DNA of 64,000 bases from Lolliginicoccus lacisalsi (lineage in GTDB: Bacteria > Actinomycetota > Actinomycetes > Mycobacteriales > Mycobacteriaceae), in the NCBI RefSeq assembly GCF_014841105.1, contig NZ_JACYWE010000004.1, forward strand, positions 62,001 through 126,000. Direction: 5' to 3'. Below the pieces are notes generated by a model. The model did no database searches and had not been told where the DNA came from. It saw only the letters and a program-made list of their open reading frames with translations. The position numbers and the translations under genes were made by a program. Shown one piece after another: positions 41,082-50,132 of this stretch. Numbering within the stretch: position 1 is the stretch's first letter; each line of letters begins with the position of its first letter.

Positions 41082-42479
41082 CTACAGCACCGAAGGCCGG
41101 TGCTCGCCAGTCCGGGCGATCGAGCTCATGATGTCGCGGACGGTCGCGAAATAGCGCGCCAGGACCTCCTGCGCCCGCGGGGTGCTGGGGGTCTGGGAGC
41201 TGAGGAACAGCCCATCCTCGGTGCGGACGAGCCACATGTTGGCGTTGCTGGTGCGGCCCTCGCCGGTGAAGATGAGCCCGTTGCGGTGGGCCTCGGTGCC
41301 CGCGCCGGGCATGTGCCGGGTATCGAGGTAGTTCACCATCTGCGGAGTGCTGGTCGGCGGCGCGAGGCGCCCCTCGGCGATGAACCGCGCGAGCACGGCG
41401 TGCACGGGCGTGGGCGCGAGGTCCTTCGCGGTGTCGAAGCTGGCCTGGGCGCGGGGGAGCAGCGCGGTGAAGGACAGGTCCGAAGGGAGCGGGAACGCGA
41501 CGGGCACGAAGTTGCAGAACCAGCCCTGCGCGAGGGCATGCTCGGGGGAGCGGGTGGAGAGCACGGTGAGCCCGAAGTAGGTGGTGGAGCCGGTGAGCTG
41601 GTGCTCGGCGAGCGCGAGGACCGCGAAGATCGCTCCGCTGGGCCGTGCTCCATCCCGCGCGCACGCCTGCTCGAAAGCCGTGGCCCCGGCATCGTCGAGC
41701 AGGTGGTGGGAGATGATGCGCACGGGCGCGGTCTCGCCGGGCGGGAGTCCGAGATCGAGCGGGAAGCGCGGGATGCGCCAGTCGCCGAGCGCGAAGATCC
41801 CTGCCCATCGCTGGTGCAGGCCAGGATCGCTAGCGAAGCGGCGGGCCGCCTCGGACTCGCGCAGGGGGTAGGCGGTGTGGGGCTGGGCGAGCTCGGCGGG
41901 GAAGGTAAAAGCCGCATCGTCGGCATGGGCGAGGTAGCGCTGGGCGAGCTCGCCCAGGGCGAGGCCGTGAGAGATGCCATCGGTGAGGGCATGATCGGCG
42001 CCGTAGTACAGCGTGAACGAGCCGCCGTGGTCGATGGCACCGAAAGCGCAGCCCGGCGCGCTCCACGGGACGCACTGTCTAGCGAGATGCTCGGCGATGT
42101 GGCGGGCCGCATCGGCGCTGCAGACGGGGTTGTCCGCGCTCAGCATGGTCTCGATGCCATCCGGGGGATGGACCAAGCGGGCGTAGCTTCCGTCGCGTTC
42201 CTCGAAGACGGTGCGGGTGTTCTCGTGGGTGATGCTGAAGCCGGTGACGGCCGCGGCGAGGGCAGCGCGGTCGAGCGGCCGGTCGATGCGCGTGAGGCCC
42301 CCGATGAATGCCCGGTAGGGCTGGCCCGCTGCCCGGCTGGCGCTCGCGGCGCGCAGGTGATCGAGCTGCAGGAAGCTGGCCGGGTGCTCGTGCGGCGCGG
42401 ATCCGGGGCGCGGCGCGGGCGCGACGATCACGGGTATTCCTCCGGTGGCGTTCCACTCGGAGAGGGCGGTGCGGATCAA
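41082..42479 (-). CDS. Condensation/PapA-like acyltransferase 1
   Basis: This 465-residue stand-alone protein has the condensation-domain fold. The motif is YGADHALTDGISHG near residue 162, a DHxxxDG form of the HHxxxDG catalytic motif whose second His is retained. Later segments (GLTVLSTRSPEHALAQGWFCNFVPVAFPL near residue 310-338) correspond to the DFGWG-side region, but the sequence there is divergent. PapA-type members transfer fatty acyl groups from CoA or carrier proteins onto sugars or diols. It is third in a minus-strand series; 51 bases separate it from acyltransferase 2. Confidence 0.8.
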   Translation of the reverse strand: MIRTALSEWNATGGIPVIVAPAPRPGSAPHEHPASFLQLDHLRAASASRAAGQPYRAFIGGLTRIDRPLDRAALAAAVTGFSITHENTRTVFEERDGSYARLVHPPDGIETMLSADNPVCSADAARHIAEHLARQCVPWSAPGCAFGAIDHGGSFTLYYGADHALTDGISHGLALGELAQRYLAHADDAAFTFPAELAQPHTAYPLRESEAARRFASDPGLHQRWAGIFALGDWRIPRFPLDLGLPPGETAPVRIISHHLLDDAGATAFEQACARDGARPSGAIFAVLALAEHQLTGSTTYFGLTVLSTRSPEHALAQGWFCNFVPVAFPLPSDLSFTALLPRAQASFDTAKDLAPTPVHAVLARFIAEGRLAPPTSTPQMVNYLDTRHMPGAGTEAHRNGLIFTGEGRTSNANMWLVRTEDGLFLSSQTPSTPRAQEVLARYFATVRDIMSSIARTGEHRPSVL

Positions 42480-42530
42480 GCGGTCCTCCTGTTGATCGGG
42501 GATCGTTCGTCGGAGGCTCGAGCGGCAAGC

Positions 42531-43922
42531 TCAGGCGGCGATGGGCGTGGTGCTGGCGCTGCGCAGCACCGTGGCGAGCTCGCTGAGGAACATCTCGATC
42601 GCCAGGTGCGCTTGGGGCGTATCGGGATAGCGGGTCGAGACGTTGAGCCCGTGGGGAGTGCGGTTGATCCAGAAGTAGACCTCGTTGCTGCTGTAGCTGT
42701 TGGAGCGCAGCGCGCGGCCCTGGATGTCGGGCATGCGGTCGGCCTCGGGAAGGTAGCGGATGTCGACGTAGGAGACGACGAACCGGGGTGTCGCGGTGGT
42801 GCCGAGCAACTCGGCGACGCGGGCGAACGGGGCGAGCGCGAGGGGCTTGGTGGCGGCGAGCGCACGGGTGGCGGACTGGAGCGCGCCAGGGAGGTCGTTG
42901 CCGTGGGCGACGGTGAGCTCGAGGGGGACGATGTTGACGAACCATCCCATCGACTCGGCCCAGCTCTCGTGGACGCGGGTGTGCACGGGCATGATCGTGG
43001 AGAACCTGGTGCCGCCGCCTGTGCGGGCCTGTGCCAGCGCGAGCGCGGCGAGGATGCCGGCCTGCGAGCTGAAGCCGTGGGCGCGGCAGGCGGTGTTGAG
43101 GGCTTGCGCCTCGTCGAGGTCGAGGAGCCATCGGGAGAGGCTGGCTTGCCTGCTGGTAGCGGTAGCTGGCTCGACGGGGCCGAAGGCGGGGAACTGGTGG
43201 TCGTGCTGGGCGAGGAAGTCGCGCCAGGCCTGCACGGCGGGGGCCTCGGTGGTCAGCGCCTCGCAGGCCTTCTGCTCGACGACAGCGAAGTCGAGATGGC
43301 TTCCGTATGCCTTCGCGGTGGTGTGGTGGGTGCCGTCAACGATGTCGTTGTAGAGCGCTCGCAGCTCGCTGATGGCGATGACCTGGCTGTAGGCGTCCAT
43401 CACGGAGTGGTCCGCGCCGAAGATGCAGAGGAACGATCCGTCGTCGCTGCCGGGCTCGAGGGGGCCGGGCTCAACGGTGGCGAGGATGCAGTGCGGCCAG
43501 GACAGCGGCGAGAGGGCGGTCTCGAACTGCTCAGTGAGGAAGTCGCGGGCCTCGGCCCCGGTGCGGGCGCGGAGAACGGGCACGGGCACGGCGTCGATGG
43601 CGTCGACAGGGAGCGTCTGGCGGGCCCAGCCGGCAGGCGTGGGGAGGACCGTGGTGCGCAGCGCCTCGTGGCGGGCGAACCAGGTAGTGATGAGGGCGCG
43701 CATGGCCTCGGGGGAGTAGGGGCGCTCGATACGGAAGGCGGAGCCGATCCAGCTACCGCGCCCGGGGCGGTCGGTGGTGCGATCAGCGCGGTCGCAGTGC
43801 TCGCGGTGCGCGGAGGAGAGCGGGCGGGCGTCCGGGGCCCAGGCGCCGCGGGCGACCACGGGTGTCCAGGTGGTGAGGCGACCGTCGGGGAGCGGGTATT
43901 GATCGAGCTCGGTGTATTCCAT
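42531..43922 (-). CDS. Condensation/PapA-like acyltransferase 2
   Basis: This 463-residue protein begins MEYTELDQYPLPDG, the usual N-terminus of PapA-type proteins. The catalytic motif is FGADHSVMDAYSQV near residue 180 (DHxxxDA). SMGWFVNIVPLELTV near residue 330 is the second conserved region. The ATG at 43922 is chosen because GAAGGGG precedes it and homology starts there, although the frame is open further upstream. Function is probably transfer of an acyl chain to a sugar or diol in a cell-envelope lipid; the substrate is not readable. Confidence 0.82.
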   Translation of the reverse strand: MEYTELDQYPLPDGRLTTWTPVVARGAWAPDARPLSSAHREHCDRADRTTDRPGRGSWIGSAFRIERPYSPEAMRALITTWFARHEALRTTVLPTPAGWARQTLPVDAIDAVPVPVLRARTGAEARDFLTEQFETALSPLSWPHCILATVEPGPLEPGSDDGSFLCIFGADHSVMDAYSQVIAISELRALYNDIVDGTHHTTAKAYGSHLDFAVVEQKACEALTTEAPAVQAWRDFLAQHDHQFPAFGPVEPATATSRQASLSRWLLDLDEAQALNTACRAHGFSSQAGILAALALAQARTGGGTRFSTIMPVHTRVHESWAESMGWFVNIVPLELTVAHGNDLPGALQSATRALAATKPLALAPFARVAELLGTTATPRFVVSYVDIRYLPEADRMPDIQGRALRSNSYSSNEVYFWINRTPHGLNVSTRYPDTPQAHLAIEMFLSELATVLRSASTTPIAA

Positions 43923-44358
43923 CGTGGCCCCTTCGCCAATCTCCGGGTTTATTTTCTGGTGGCTTGCGATGGATTGATCGTAAGGAGCTCCCGGTCCTGG
44001 TGGCGGTCGCGCCGTGGGGTGGGGCGGATCACGCTTGAAATAGTTCCGCGGATGTGAATAATCCTGCGGTGCCCGGTATTTCGCTTCATCCCAGTACGCT
44101 TGTTGTCTCGTCACGGAATGGGCTGGGTAAATTGTTTCCGCCGCGAGCAAGGTGCGAATGCGTCGTGATTGTCGCCTTCATCGTTTTTCGGGCGCCGTGG
44201 CGCTCGTTATTGTTCTCGGCGCGGTTAAGGCGATTGCATCCATGTTTCGCGGCGTTGCGCGGCGCCCAACGCGGGGTGAACGGGGCGTGCTGTGACGACT
44301 CCTCCGCCGCGAGCGCCCCGTGGGAGCCATCACAGCAGGCATGGCCGAGCGTGATATC
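43923..44358. other. AT-richer gap between acyltransferase genes 2 and 3
   Basis: The 436-bp gap between two genes on the same strand has clearly lower GC than its neighbours. The acyltransferase 2 frame is open for 76 codons upstream of its ATG here, but with poor codon bias. No ribosomal, tRNA or riboswitch motif was recognised. It likely carries the promoter for genes 2 and 1. Confidence 0.5.
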
Positions 44359-45741
44359 TCACTTGCGCGCGCGCGGCGGCGTGGCAGGCGCGCGCAGTGC
44401 CTCGCGCCATTCGGTCCACAGCGCCTGCATGACGTGCCCCGAGGCGTCGGTGCGCGGGTAGCGGGAGCGGAGGAAGATGCCGCGCTCGTCCCGCCAGATC
44501 CAGAACTGGGCGTCGTCGGCGACGGTGGAGTTGCTGATGTGCACGGGATCGGTGCAGGTGGCGGCGCCGTTTCCAGGGGCGATGCCGGGCAGCGCGCGGT
44601 AGTCGATGTAGGACAGCATGTAGACGTCCTGGCGAGTGCGCTGGAACTCGTCGGCGAGCGCGGTGAGCACGTGCGCGTGGGGGACCGGCGCGAGCTCGAG
44701 GGCGCTGCGGAAGGCGGCGTGGTTGGCGGCCAGATTCGTGGCGAAGCTCGCGCTGGGCACGTTGATGGTCAGCGCGACCGTGTTGGTGTACCACCCGAAC
44801 GTGCGGTCGGAGAGTGGCCGGTGCCGGGTGTGGACGGGCATGAGGATGTCCTGCCGGATCGGGCCGCCGCAGGCCTTGGTGGCCATGCCCAGCGAGGTCG
44901 CGAGCCCGCTGAACATGCTGCCGCCGTGGGTGCGGACCCATTTCTCGAAGTGGCGGGCCTGGTGGGCATCGAGGAGCTGCCGGGAGTCGTCGGCCTGCGG
45001 GTGCAGCGTGCCGGGCTCGCCCACGCCGAGCGGCAGGGGGAACGAGGGCGCGGTGCCGCCGGAGGAGCGCAGGTAGTGCAGCCAGCGCTGGATGCGCCAG
45101 TCCTCGCGGGGGGTGGGGGCAATGGCGGTCTCGTGGGCGGTGTCGGCGACGAAGTCCCCGGCGTCCCCGGTGTCGATCGGGGTGCCGTGGCGCGCGGCGA
45201 GGTAGTCGCGGGAGAGCTCGTGGATGGCGAGCGCGATCGAGTAGGCGTCGGCGTGGCCATGGTCGAACGCGGCGATGATGGTGGCGGTGCTGCCGTGCTC
45301 GATGGCGAGGAAGCGCATGGCGGGGTAGCGGGTGGGCCTGCAGTGCTCGCCGAGCAGGCGGGCGAGCAGCTGTTGCATCTGGCGGGGCGTGGCGGCGTCG
45401 TGGGGGAGTTGCTGGGGCTCGGCGATGGTGGTGCTGGCGTGGATGTGCCGGGTGATGGTGCCGTCCTGCTCACGGAACTCGCTGCGCAGGGTGGGGTGGC
45501 GGCGCAGGAACGCGGCGAGCGCGGTGGCGAGCGCGGCGCGGTCGAGGGCGTGGGTGACGGTGAACGCCGCGGCGAGCCAGACGCTGCGACCGTCGGGGTC
45601 GGCCGCGGCCCCGGCGAGGTGGAACTGCTGGTTGAACGAGGGGGCGATGGGGGAGCGGGCTATGGGCCCGGTGGTGGTGACGGGCCATTCCCAGATCGTG
45701 CCGGGCTGCGGCTGGTAGCGGCTGATCGTGGTGAGCTCCAT
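44359..45741 (-). CDS. Condensation/PapA-like acyltransferase 3
   Basis: This 460-residue condensation-fold protein has the motif AAFDHGHADAYSIA near residue 158 (DHxxxDA) and the second region DRTFGWYTNTVALTINV near 312. It lies 12 bases downstream of the tetR stop on the same strand, so the two may be cotranscribed. It is related in layout, not closely in sequence, to acyltransferases 1 and 2, suggesting sequential acylations of one scaffold. Confidence 0.8.
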   Translation of the reverse strand: MELTTISRYQPQPGTIWEWPVTTTGPIARSPIAPSFNQQFHLAGAAADPDGRSVWLAAAFTVTHALDRAALATALAAFLRRHPTLRSEFREQDGTITRHIHASTTIAEPQQLPHDAATPRQMQQLLARLLGEHCRPTRYPAMRFLAIEHGSTATIIAAFDHGHADAYSIALAIHELSRDYLAARHGTPIDTGDAGDFVADTAHETAIAPTPREDWRIQRWLHYLRSSGGTAPSFPLPLGVGEPGTLHPQADDSRQLLDAHQARHFEKWVRTHGGSMFSGLATSLGMATKACGGPIRQDILMPVHTRHRPLSDRTFGWYTNTVALTINVPSASFATNLAANHAAFRSALELAPVPHAHVLTALADEFQRTRQDVYMLSYIDYRALPGIAPGNGAATCTDPVHISNSTVADDAQFWIWRDERGIFLRSRYPRTDASGHVMQALWTEWREALRAPATPPRARK

Positions 45742-45753
45742 GCCGATAGGAGC

Positions 45754-46488
45754 TTAATCGGCGCGCTCGCCTGCTGCAGCGTAAGCGCGGTCCATGGTGG
45801 TCTGCAGCGGGATGTGCGGGTCGAAGGCGACGCCGAGGGCTTCCATGTTGCTGCTGATCAGTTGCAGCGTCCAGCCGCAGAGGAGGCTCTCGAGCTGCGC
45901 GGCCTCGGGGACGCGGCTGCGGCGCCAGCGGTTGACCGTGGCGTCGACGAGGCCGACGAGCGCGAAGGCGAGGGGCCCGGCGCTGGAGGTGTCGGCGTCG
46001 AGCGCATCGAGCACCGCGGTGAAGAGGTCGGCGATCTGGGTGGCGATCGTGGTCTTGGCGGTGGTGGCGACGTCGGGGCCGGCGGTGCCGTTGCGGGATG
46101 CGCGGGAGCCCACGAAGTGGTGCAGGTGGGGGTGCTCGGTGGTCCAGGAGATGTAGGCGTGGACGCTGTCGTGGATGAGCTCGGTGGGGGTCCGGGAGAG
46201 GTCGAGGCGGGGCGCGAGATCGGCAAGGACCTTGTCGGCGATGTGCGCGCGGATCTGGTAGTCGAGATCGGCGCGGTCGCGGAAGAACCGATAGATGCCC
46301 GCCCGGGTGACGTGGGCGTGCTCAGCGATGCGGGAGACACCGACGGCGGGCCCGTCCACCTCGATGGCCGTCAGCGCGGAGTCGAGGATGAGCTGGCGGC
46401 GGGCTGCCTTGTGGTCCTCCCAGCGCACGGCGCGGCGGTCCGTGGGGCGTTCGTCCGGGCGAGGAGGGCGGTGAGTTGTCCTGGGCAC
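45754..46488 (-). CDS. TetR-family regulator
   Basis: This 244-residue regulator has an N-terminal helix-turn-helix (VSRIAEHAHVTRAGIYRFF, near residues 50-68) followed by an all-helical ligand domain. It is divergent from the thiolase operon and adjacent to acyltransferase 3, so it probably controls both, perhaps in response to an acyl-CoA. The start is uncertain: I use the GTG at 46488 because a -10 (GATAAT) lies nine bases upstream, giving a leaderless mRNA; the frame is open to a GTG at 46527. Confidence 0.82.
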   Translation of the reverse strand: MPRTTHRPPRPDERPTDRRAVRWEDHKAARRQLILDSALTAIEVDGPAVGVSRIAEHAHVTRAGIYRFFRDRADLDYQIRAHIADKVLADLAPRLDLSRTPTELIHDSVHAYISWTTEHPHLHHFVGSRASRNGTAGPDVATTAKTTIATQIADLFTAVLDALDADTSSAGPLAFALVGLVDATVNRWRRSRVPEAAQLESLLCGWTLQLISSNMEALGVAFDPHIPLQTTMDRAYAAAGERAD

Positions 46489-46497
46489 GCCGAAAAG

Positions 46498-46544
46498 ATT
46501 ATCGAACAAACCCCTTGTGTGTAACACGTTGGATCACATAGATT
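46498..46544. promoter_or_regulatory. Divergent tetR/thiolase promoter region
   Basis: On the minus strand GATAAT (46503-46498) serves tetR. On the plus strand TTGTGT (46515-46520), an 18-base spacer and TAGATT (46539-46544) could serve the thiolase operon. The plus-strand spacer contains the small palindrome GTGT-A-ACAC, a possible TetR operator. All are unproven. Confidence 0.4.
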
Positions 46545-46599
46545 GCTGATACACGATGACTCAGGTACCTGGGCTCGACTCTCCAGAGGAGCAAGAACC

Positions 46600-47829
46600 A
46601 TGGCCCGCAACAGCATCCGCGGCACGAACCACAACAAGGTCTACGTCGTCGGCGTCGGCATGACGAAGTTCGAGAAGCCCGGCTCCCGCGACTGGGACTA
46701 CCCCGACATGGCCCGCGAGGCCGGCATCAACGCCATCGACGACGCCGGGATCGCCTACCACGAGATCGGCCAGGCCTACGCCGGCTACGTCTACGGCGAA
46801 TCAACCTCGGGCCAGCGCGCGATCTATGAGCTGGGCATGTCCGGCATCCCCATCGTCAACGTCAACAACAACTGCTCCACCGGGTCCGCGGCACTGTTCC
46901 TCGCCGCGCAGGCCATTCGCGGCGGATCCACTGACTGCGCCCTTGCCCTCGGCTTCGAGAAGATGCAGCCCGGCTCCCTCGGCTCCACGTTCGACGACCG
47001 CGAGCAACCCATGATGCGTCACCTCCTCGCCCTCGCCGAGCTGCAGGAGTTCGCCATGCCCCCGGCGCCCTACATGTTCGGCGCGGCCGGGCGGGAGCAC
47101 ATGGAGCGCTACGGCACCACCGCCGAGCACTTCGCGAAGATCGGCGTCAAGAACCACCGCCACTCCCGCAACAACCCCTACGCGCAGTTCCAGGACGAGT
47201 ACACGCTCGACGAGGTGCTCGGCGCCAAGCAGATCTACGCGCCCCTGACCAAGCTGCAATGCTCCCCGACCTCCGACGGCGCCGGGGCGGCCATCCTCGC
47301 CAGCGAGCGCTTCGTCGAGGAGCACGGGCTCTCCCGCCAAGCCGTGGAGATCGTCGGCCAGTCCATGGTCACCGACATGCGCTCCACCTTCGATGACAAC
47401 AGCGCCATCAGCCTCGTCGGTGGCGACATGACCCGCGTCGCCGCCCAGCAGGTCTACCGGCAGGCCGGCATCACGGCCGACGACATCGACGTCATCGAGC
47501 TGCACGATTGCTTCTCCACCAACGAGCTCATCACCTACGAGGCCCTTGAGCTGTGCGGGCCCGGCGAGGGCGGCAAGCTCATCGACAACGACGACACCAC
47601 CTACGGCGGGCGCTGGGTCGTCAACCCCTCCGGTGGCCTCATCTCCAAGGGCCACCCCCTCGGCGCGACCGGTCTCGCCCAGTGCGCCGAGCTGACCTGG
47701 CAGCTGCGTGGCACCGCCGGGGCCCGCCAGGTCTACAGCGCCGCCACCCCAAGCGGCGTGGCGCTGCAGCACAACATCGGCCTCGGCGGCGCGGTGGTCG
47801 TCACCGCGTACCGGCCCGCCGAGCGCTAG
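46600..47829 (+). CDS. SCP-x-type thiolase (lipid-transfer protein family)
   Basis: This 409-residue thiolase-superfamily protein has the nucleophile Cys in [13 protein letters not shown] (Cys92). [14 protein letters not shown] lies near residue 304 and the C-terminal motif [20 protein letters not shown] near 350, typical of SCP-x/lipid-transfer thiolases. These act on beta-keto acyl-CoAs, including branched or steroid-derived ones. The ATG at 46600 has CAGAGGAG upstream. It is first in a long plus-strand operon, separated from SRPBCC by 55 bases. Confidence 0.88.
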   Translation: MARNSIRGTNHNKVYVVGVGMTKFEKPGSRDWDYPDMAREAGINAIDDAGIAYHEIGQAYAGYVYGESTSGQRAIYELGMSGIPIVNVNNNCSTGSAALFLAAQAIRGGSTDCALALGFEKMQPGSLGSTFDDREQPMMRHLLALAELQEFAMPPAPYMFGAAGREHMERYGTTAEHFAKIGVKNHRHSRNNPYAQFQDEYTLDEVLGAKQIYAPLTKLQCSPTSDGAGAAILASERFVEEHGLSRQAVEIVGQSMVTDMRSTFDDNSAISLVGGDMTRVAAQQVYRQAGITADDIDVIELHDCFSTNELITYEALELCGPGEGGKLIDNDDTTYGGRWVVNPSGGLISKGHPLGATGLAQCAELTWQLRGTAGARQVYSAATPSGVALQHNIGLGGAVVVTAYRPAER

Positions 47830-47884
47830 CCCGCCCACCCCAGCAACCCCTTCAACGGCAACCCCTCGATCAAAGGAAACCCTC

Positions 47885-48316
47885 ATGGCATCCGTCTCCG
47901 TCTCCGCCCACGTCCCCGCCGCTCCCGAGAAGGCCTGGGACCTGCTCTGCGACCTCTCCCGCTGGGACGAGTGGCTCACCATGCACGTCAAGTGGAAGGG
48001 CGAGATCCCCGCCGAGATCGGCGCCGGCACCACCATCACGCAGGTCGTCTCGGTCATGGGCATGGCCAACAAGATCGAATGGAACGTCGACGAGTACGAC
48101 GCCCCCCGCCTCGTGCGGATCTCGGGCACCGGCATGGCCGGGGTGCAGGTGGAGTTCGTCCTCTCGGTCGCTCCCGACGGCGCTGGCTCCAACGTCACCA
48201 TCGACGCCTCCTTCACCGGCACGATGATCGTCGGGCCGATCGGCAAGGCCGTCGCCAAGAACGCCCGGGCTGATCTCGAGACGTCCATCGCGAAGTTCAC
48301 CGAACTGCTTGGCTGA
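47885..48316 (+). CDS. SRPBCC-superfamily protein in thiolase operon
   Basis: This 143-residue START-like protein begins MASVSVSAHVPAAPEKAWDLLCDLSRWDEW, the MxaD/polyketide-cyclase-like form, and ends LETSIAKFTELLG. It is likely a lipid- or acyl-binding helper. AAAGGAAA precedes the ATG at 47885. The MaoC gene begins 7 bases after its stop. Confidence 0.85.
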   Translation: MASVSVSAHVPAAPEKAWDLLCDLSRWDEWLTMHVKWKGEIPAEIGAGTTITQVVSVMGMANKIEWNVDEYDAPRLVRISGTGMAGVQVEFVLSVAPDGAGSNVTIDASFTGTMIVGPIGKAVAKNARADLETSIAKFTELLG

Positions 48317-48323
48317 GCCCGCC

Positions 48324-49199
48324 ATGACGCCTCCCGCCAGCCCCCCAGCCTCGCTGACCGTCGCGTTCACCTCCTCTGGCCTCGGCGAATGGACCGAGCC
48401 CGAGGTCTTCGACGTCACCGCGGAGCGCATCGCCGCCTATGCCGCGGCCACCAACGACCCCATCGCCCGGCACCGCGACGGCACCGTCGCGCCACCCGTG
48501 TTCGCGGTCGTGCCGGTCTTTTTCTCGATGGCACCGGCCGCGCTGTCGGTCGCGCCACCGGAGCTGCTGATGAAGCTCGTCCACGGCGAGCAGGACTTCC
48601 GCTTCCACCGGCCCATCCTCGCCGGGGACCAGCTCACCGTGCGATCGCGGCCCATTGGCTTCACGGGCCGGCCCAACGGCCCCACCGTGGTCGTCCACGC
48701 CGAATCCAGGGATCGCGGCGGCGAGCTCGTCAACGAGCAATGGATGACCGCCTTCTTCCGCAACGTCGATGCCGGCGAAGCACGCGGGGAGCAAGCCCCG
48801 GAGCACCGGTTCGATGACACGCTGCGCGAGCAAGCACCCATGGCGACGGTCGAGCAGCATATCGACGAGGACCAGACCTACCGCTACTCGCCGGCCTCGG
48901 GCGATCCCATGCCCATCCACCTCGATGACGAGATCGCCCGCATGGCCGGGCTGCCCGGGATCATCAACCACGGGCTCTGCACCATGGCCTTCGCCTCGTG
49001 GGCAGCGCTCACCGGGCTCGCCGACGACCAGACCGAGCGGCTCCTGCGCTTCGCGGTCCGCTTCGCCAAGCCCGTCCTGCCCGGGCAGGACATCACCACG
49101 CGCATGTGGGCGAGCCCGCAGCGAGCAAGCACTTATCACTTCGAGACCAGCGTGGCCGACACCCCCGTCCTCACCGACGGACTGATCGAGCTCCGCTAG
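48324..49199 (+). CDS. MaoC-family double hot-dog hydratase
   Basis: This 291-residue protein is two hot-dog domains in tandem, as in mycobacterial HtdY-like and eukaryotic MFE-2 hydratases. The second domain carries the R-hydratase motif (YSPASGDPMPIHLDDEIARM near residue 195, then GLPGIINHGLCTM) with the catalytic Asp and His. It should hydrate trans-2-enoyl-CoA to (R)-3-hydroxyacyl-CoA. The TTG at 48309, inside the SRPBCC end, is an alternative start; the ATG at 48324 lacks a clear ribosome binding site. Confidence 0.85.
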   Translation: MTPPASPPASLTVAFTSSGLGEWTEPEVFDVTAERIAAYAAATNDPIARHRDGTVAPPVFAVVPVFFSMAPAALSVAPPELLMKLVHGEQDFRFHRPILAGDQLTVRSRPIGFTGRPNGPTVVVHAESRDRGGELVNEQWMTAFFRNVDAGEARGEQAPEHRFDDTLREQAPMATVEQHIDEDQTYRYSPASGDPMPIHLDDEIARMAGLPGIINHGLCTMAFASWAALTGLADDQTERLLRFAVRFAKPVLPGQDITTRMWASPQRASTYHFETSVADTPVLTDGLIELR

Positions 49200-49251
49200 C
49201 CCAAGAGATCCGCCCGAGAGATCCGCTAGCCCAACCAAGGAGCCATCCACG

Positions 49252-50121
49252 ATGAACACGCTCGACGGAAAAGTCGCCATCGTCACCGGGGCCGGCCGCG
49301 GAATCGGCCGCGAGCACGCCCTCCTGCTCGCCGCCGAGGGAGCCCGCGTCGTGGTCAACGACCTCGGCGGCGCCAACGACGGCACCGGAACCGACGCCGG
49401 GCCCGCCCAGCAGGTCGTCGACGAGATCCACTCGGCCGGCGGCACCGCCGTGGCCAACACCGACAACATCGCCACCTGGGACGGCGCCGAGCGCCTCGTG
49501 CAGCAGGCCATCGACACGTTCGGTGACCTCCACATCCTCGTCAACAACGCCGGCATCCTCCGCGATGCGTTCCTCGCCGGGATGACCGAGGAGCAGTGGG
49601 ATTCCGTCATCGCCGTCCACCTGAAGGGCCATGCCGCGCCCACCCACCATGCGGCCGCCTACTGGAAGTCGCGCGCCAAGGCCGGCGAGCACGTCAACGC
49701 GGCAGTGATCAACACCTCCTCCGCCTCGGGGACATTCATGCCCAACGCGGGGCAGAGCAACTATGGCGCGGCCAAGGCCGGCATCGCCGCGTTCACCCTC
49801 GTCGCGGCGGACGAGCTCGAGCGCTACGGCGTGCGTGTCAACGCGATCGCCCCCATCGCCCGCACGCGCCTCACCCTCGCCACCCCCGGCATGGGCGCGA
49901 TCTTCGCGGAGGAGGTCCCAGAGGGGGAGTTCGACCCCTTCAGCCCCGCCAACATCGCGCCGCTCGTCGTCCGGCTCGCCCACCCCGAGTGCAAGCTCAC
50001 CGGCAAGGTCTATGCCGTCCAGGGCGGCGCCATCACCGAGCTGCACGGCTGGACCGGCGGCACCACCATCGAGTCCGACGGCCCCTGGACGGTCCGCGAT
50101 CTCGCGGACCGCCTGGGATGA
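49252..50121 (+). CDS. SDR-family 3-hydroxyacyl-CoA dehydrogenase-like protein
   Basis: This 289-residue classical SDR has TGAGRGIGREHA near residue 12, NNAGILRD near 98, INTSSASGTF near 153 and YGAAKAGI near 168 (Ser-Tyr-Lys). It resembles the dehydrogenase domain of MFE-2 (HSD17B4-like), which oxidises (R)-3-hydroxyacyl-CoA. With the MaoC and thiolase genes it completes a beta-oxidation-like set. The FadE gene follows its stop. Confidence 0.88.
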   Translation: MNTLDGKVAIVTGAGRGIGREHALLLAAEGARVVVNDLGGANDGTGTDAGPAQQVVDEIHSAGGTAVANTDNIATWDGAERLVQQAIDTFGDLHILVNNAGILRDAFLAGMTEEQWDSVIAVHLKGHAAPTHHAAAYWKSRAKAGEHVNAAVINTSSASGTFMPNAGQSNYGAAKAGIAAFTLVAADELERYGVRVNAIAPIARTRLTLATPGMGAIFAEEVPEGEFDPFSPANIAPLVVRLAHPECKLTGKVYAVQGGAITELHGWTGGTTIESDGPWTVRDLADRLG

Positions 50122-50132
50122 AAGGCACCGCC

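Noticed and set aside
41100-44057. Plus-strand long open frame over acyltransferases 1 and 2
   Set aside because: It is a repetitive Gly/Glu/Val-rich shadow of the minus-strand genes.
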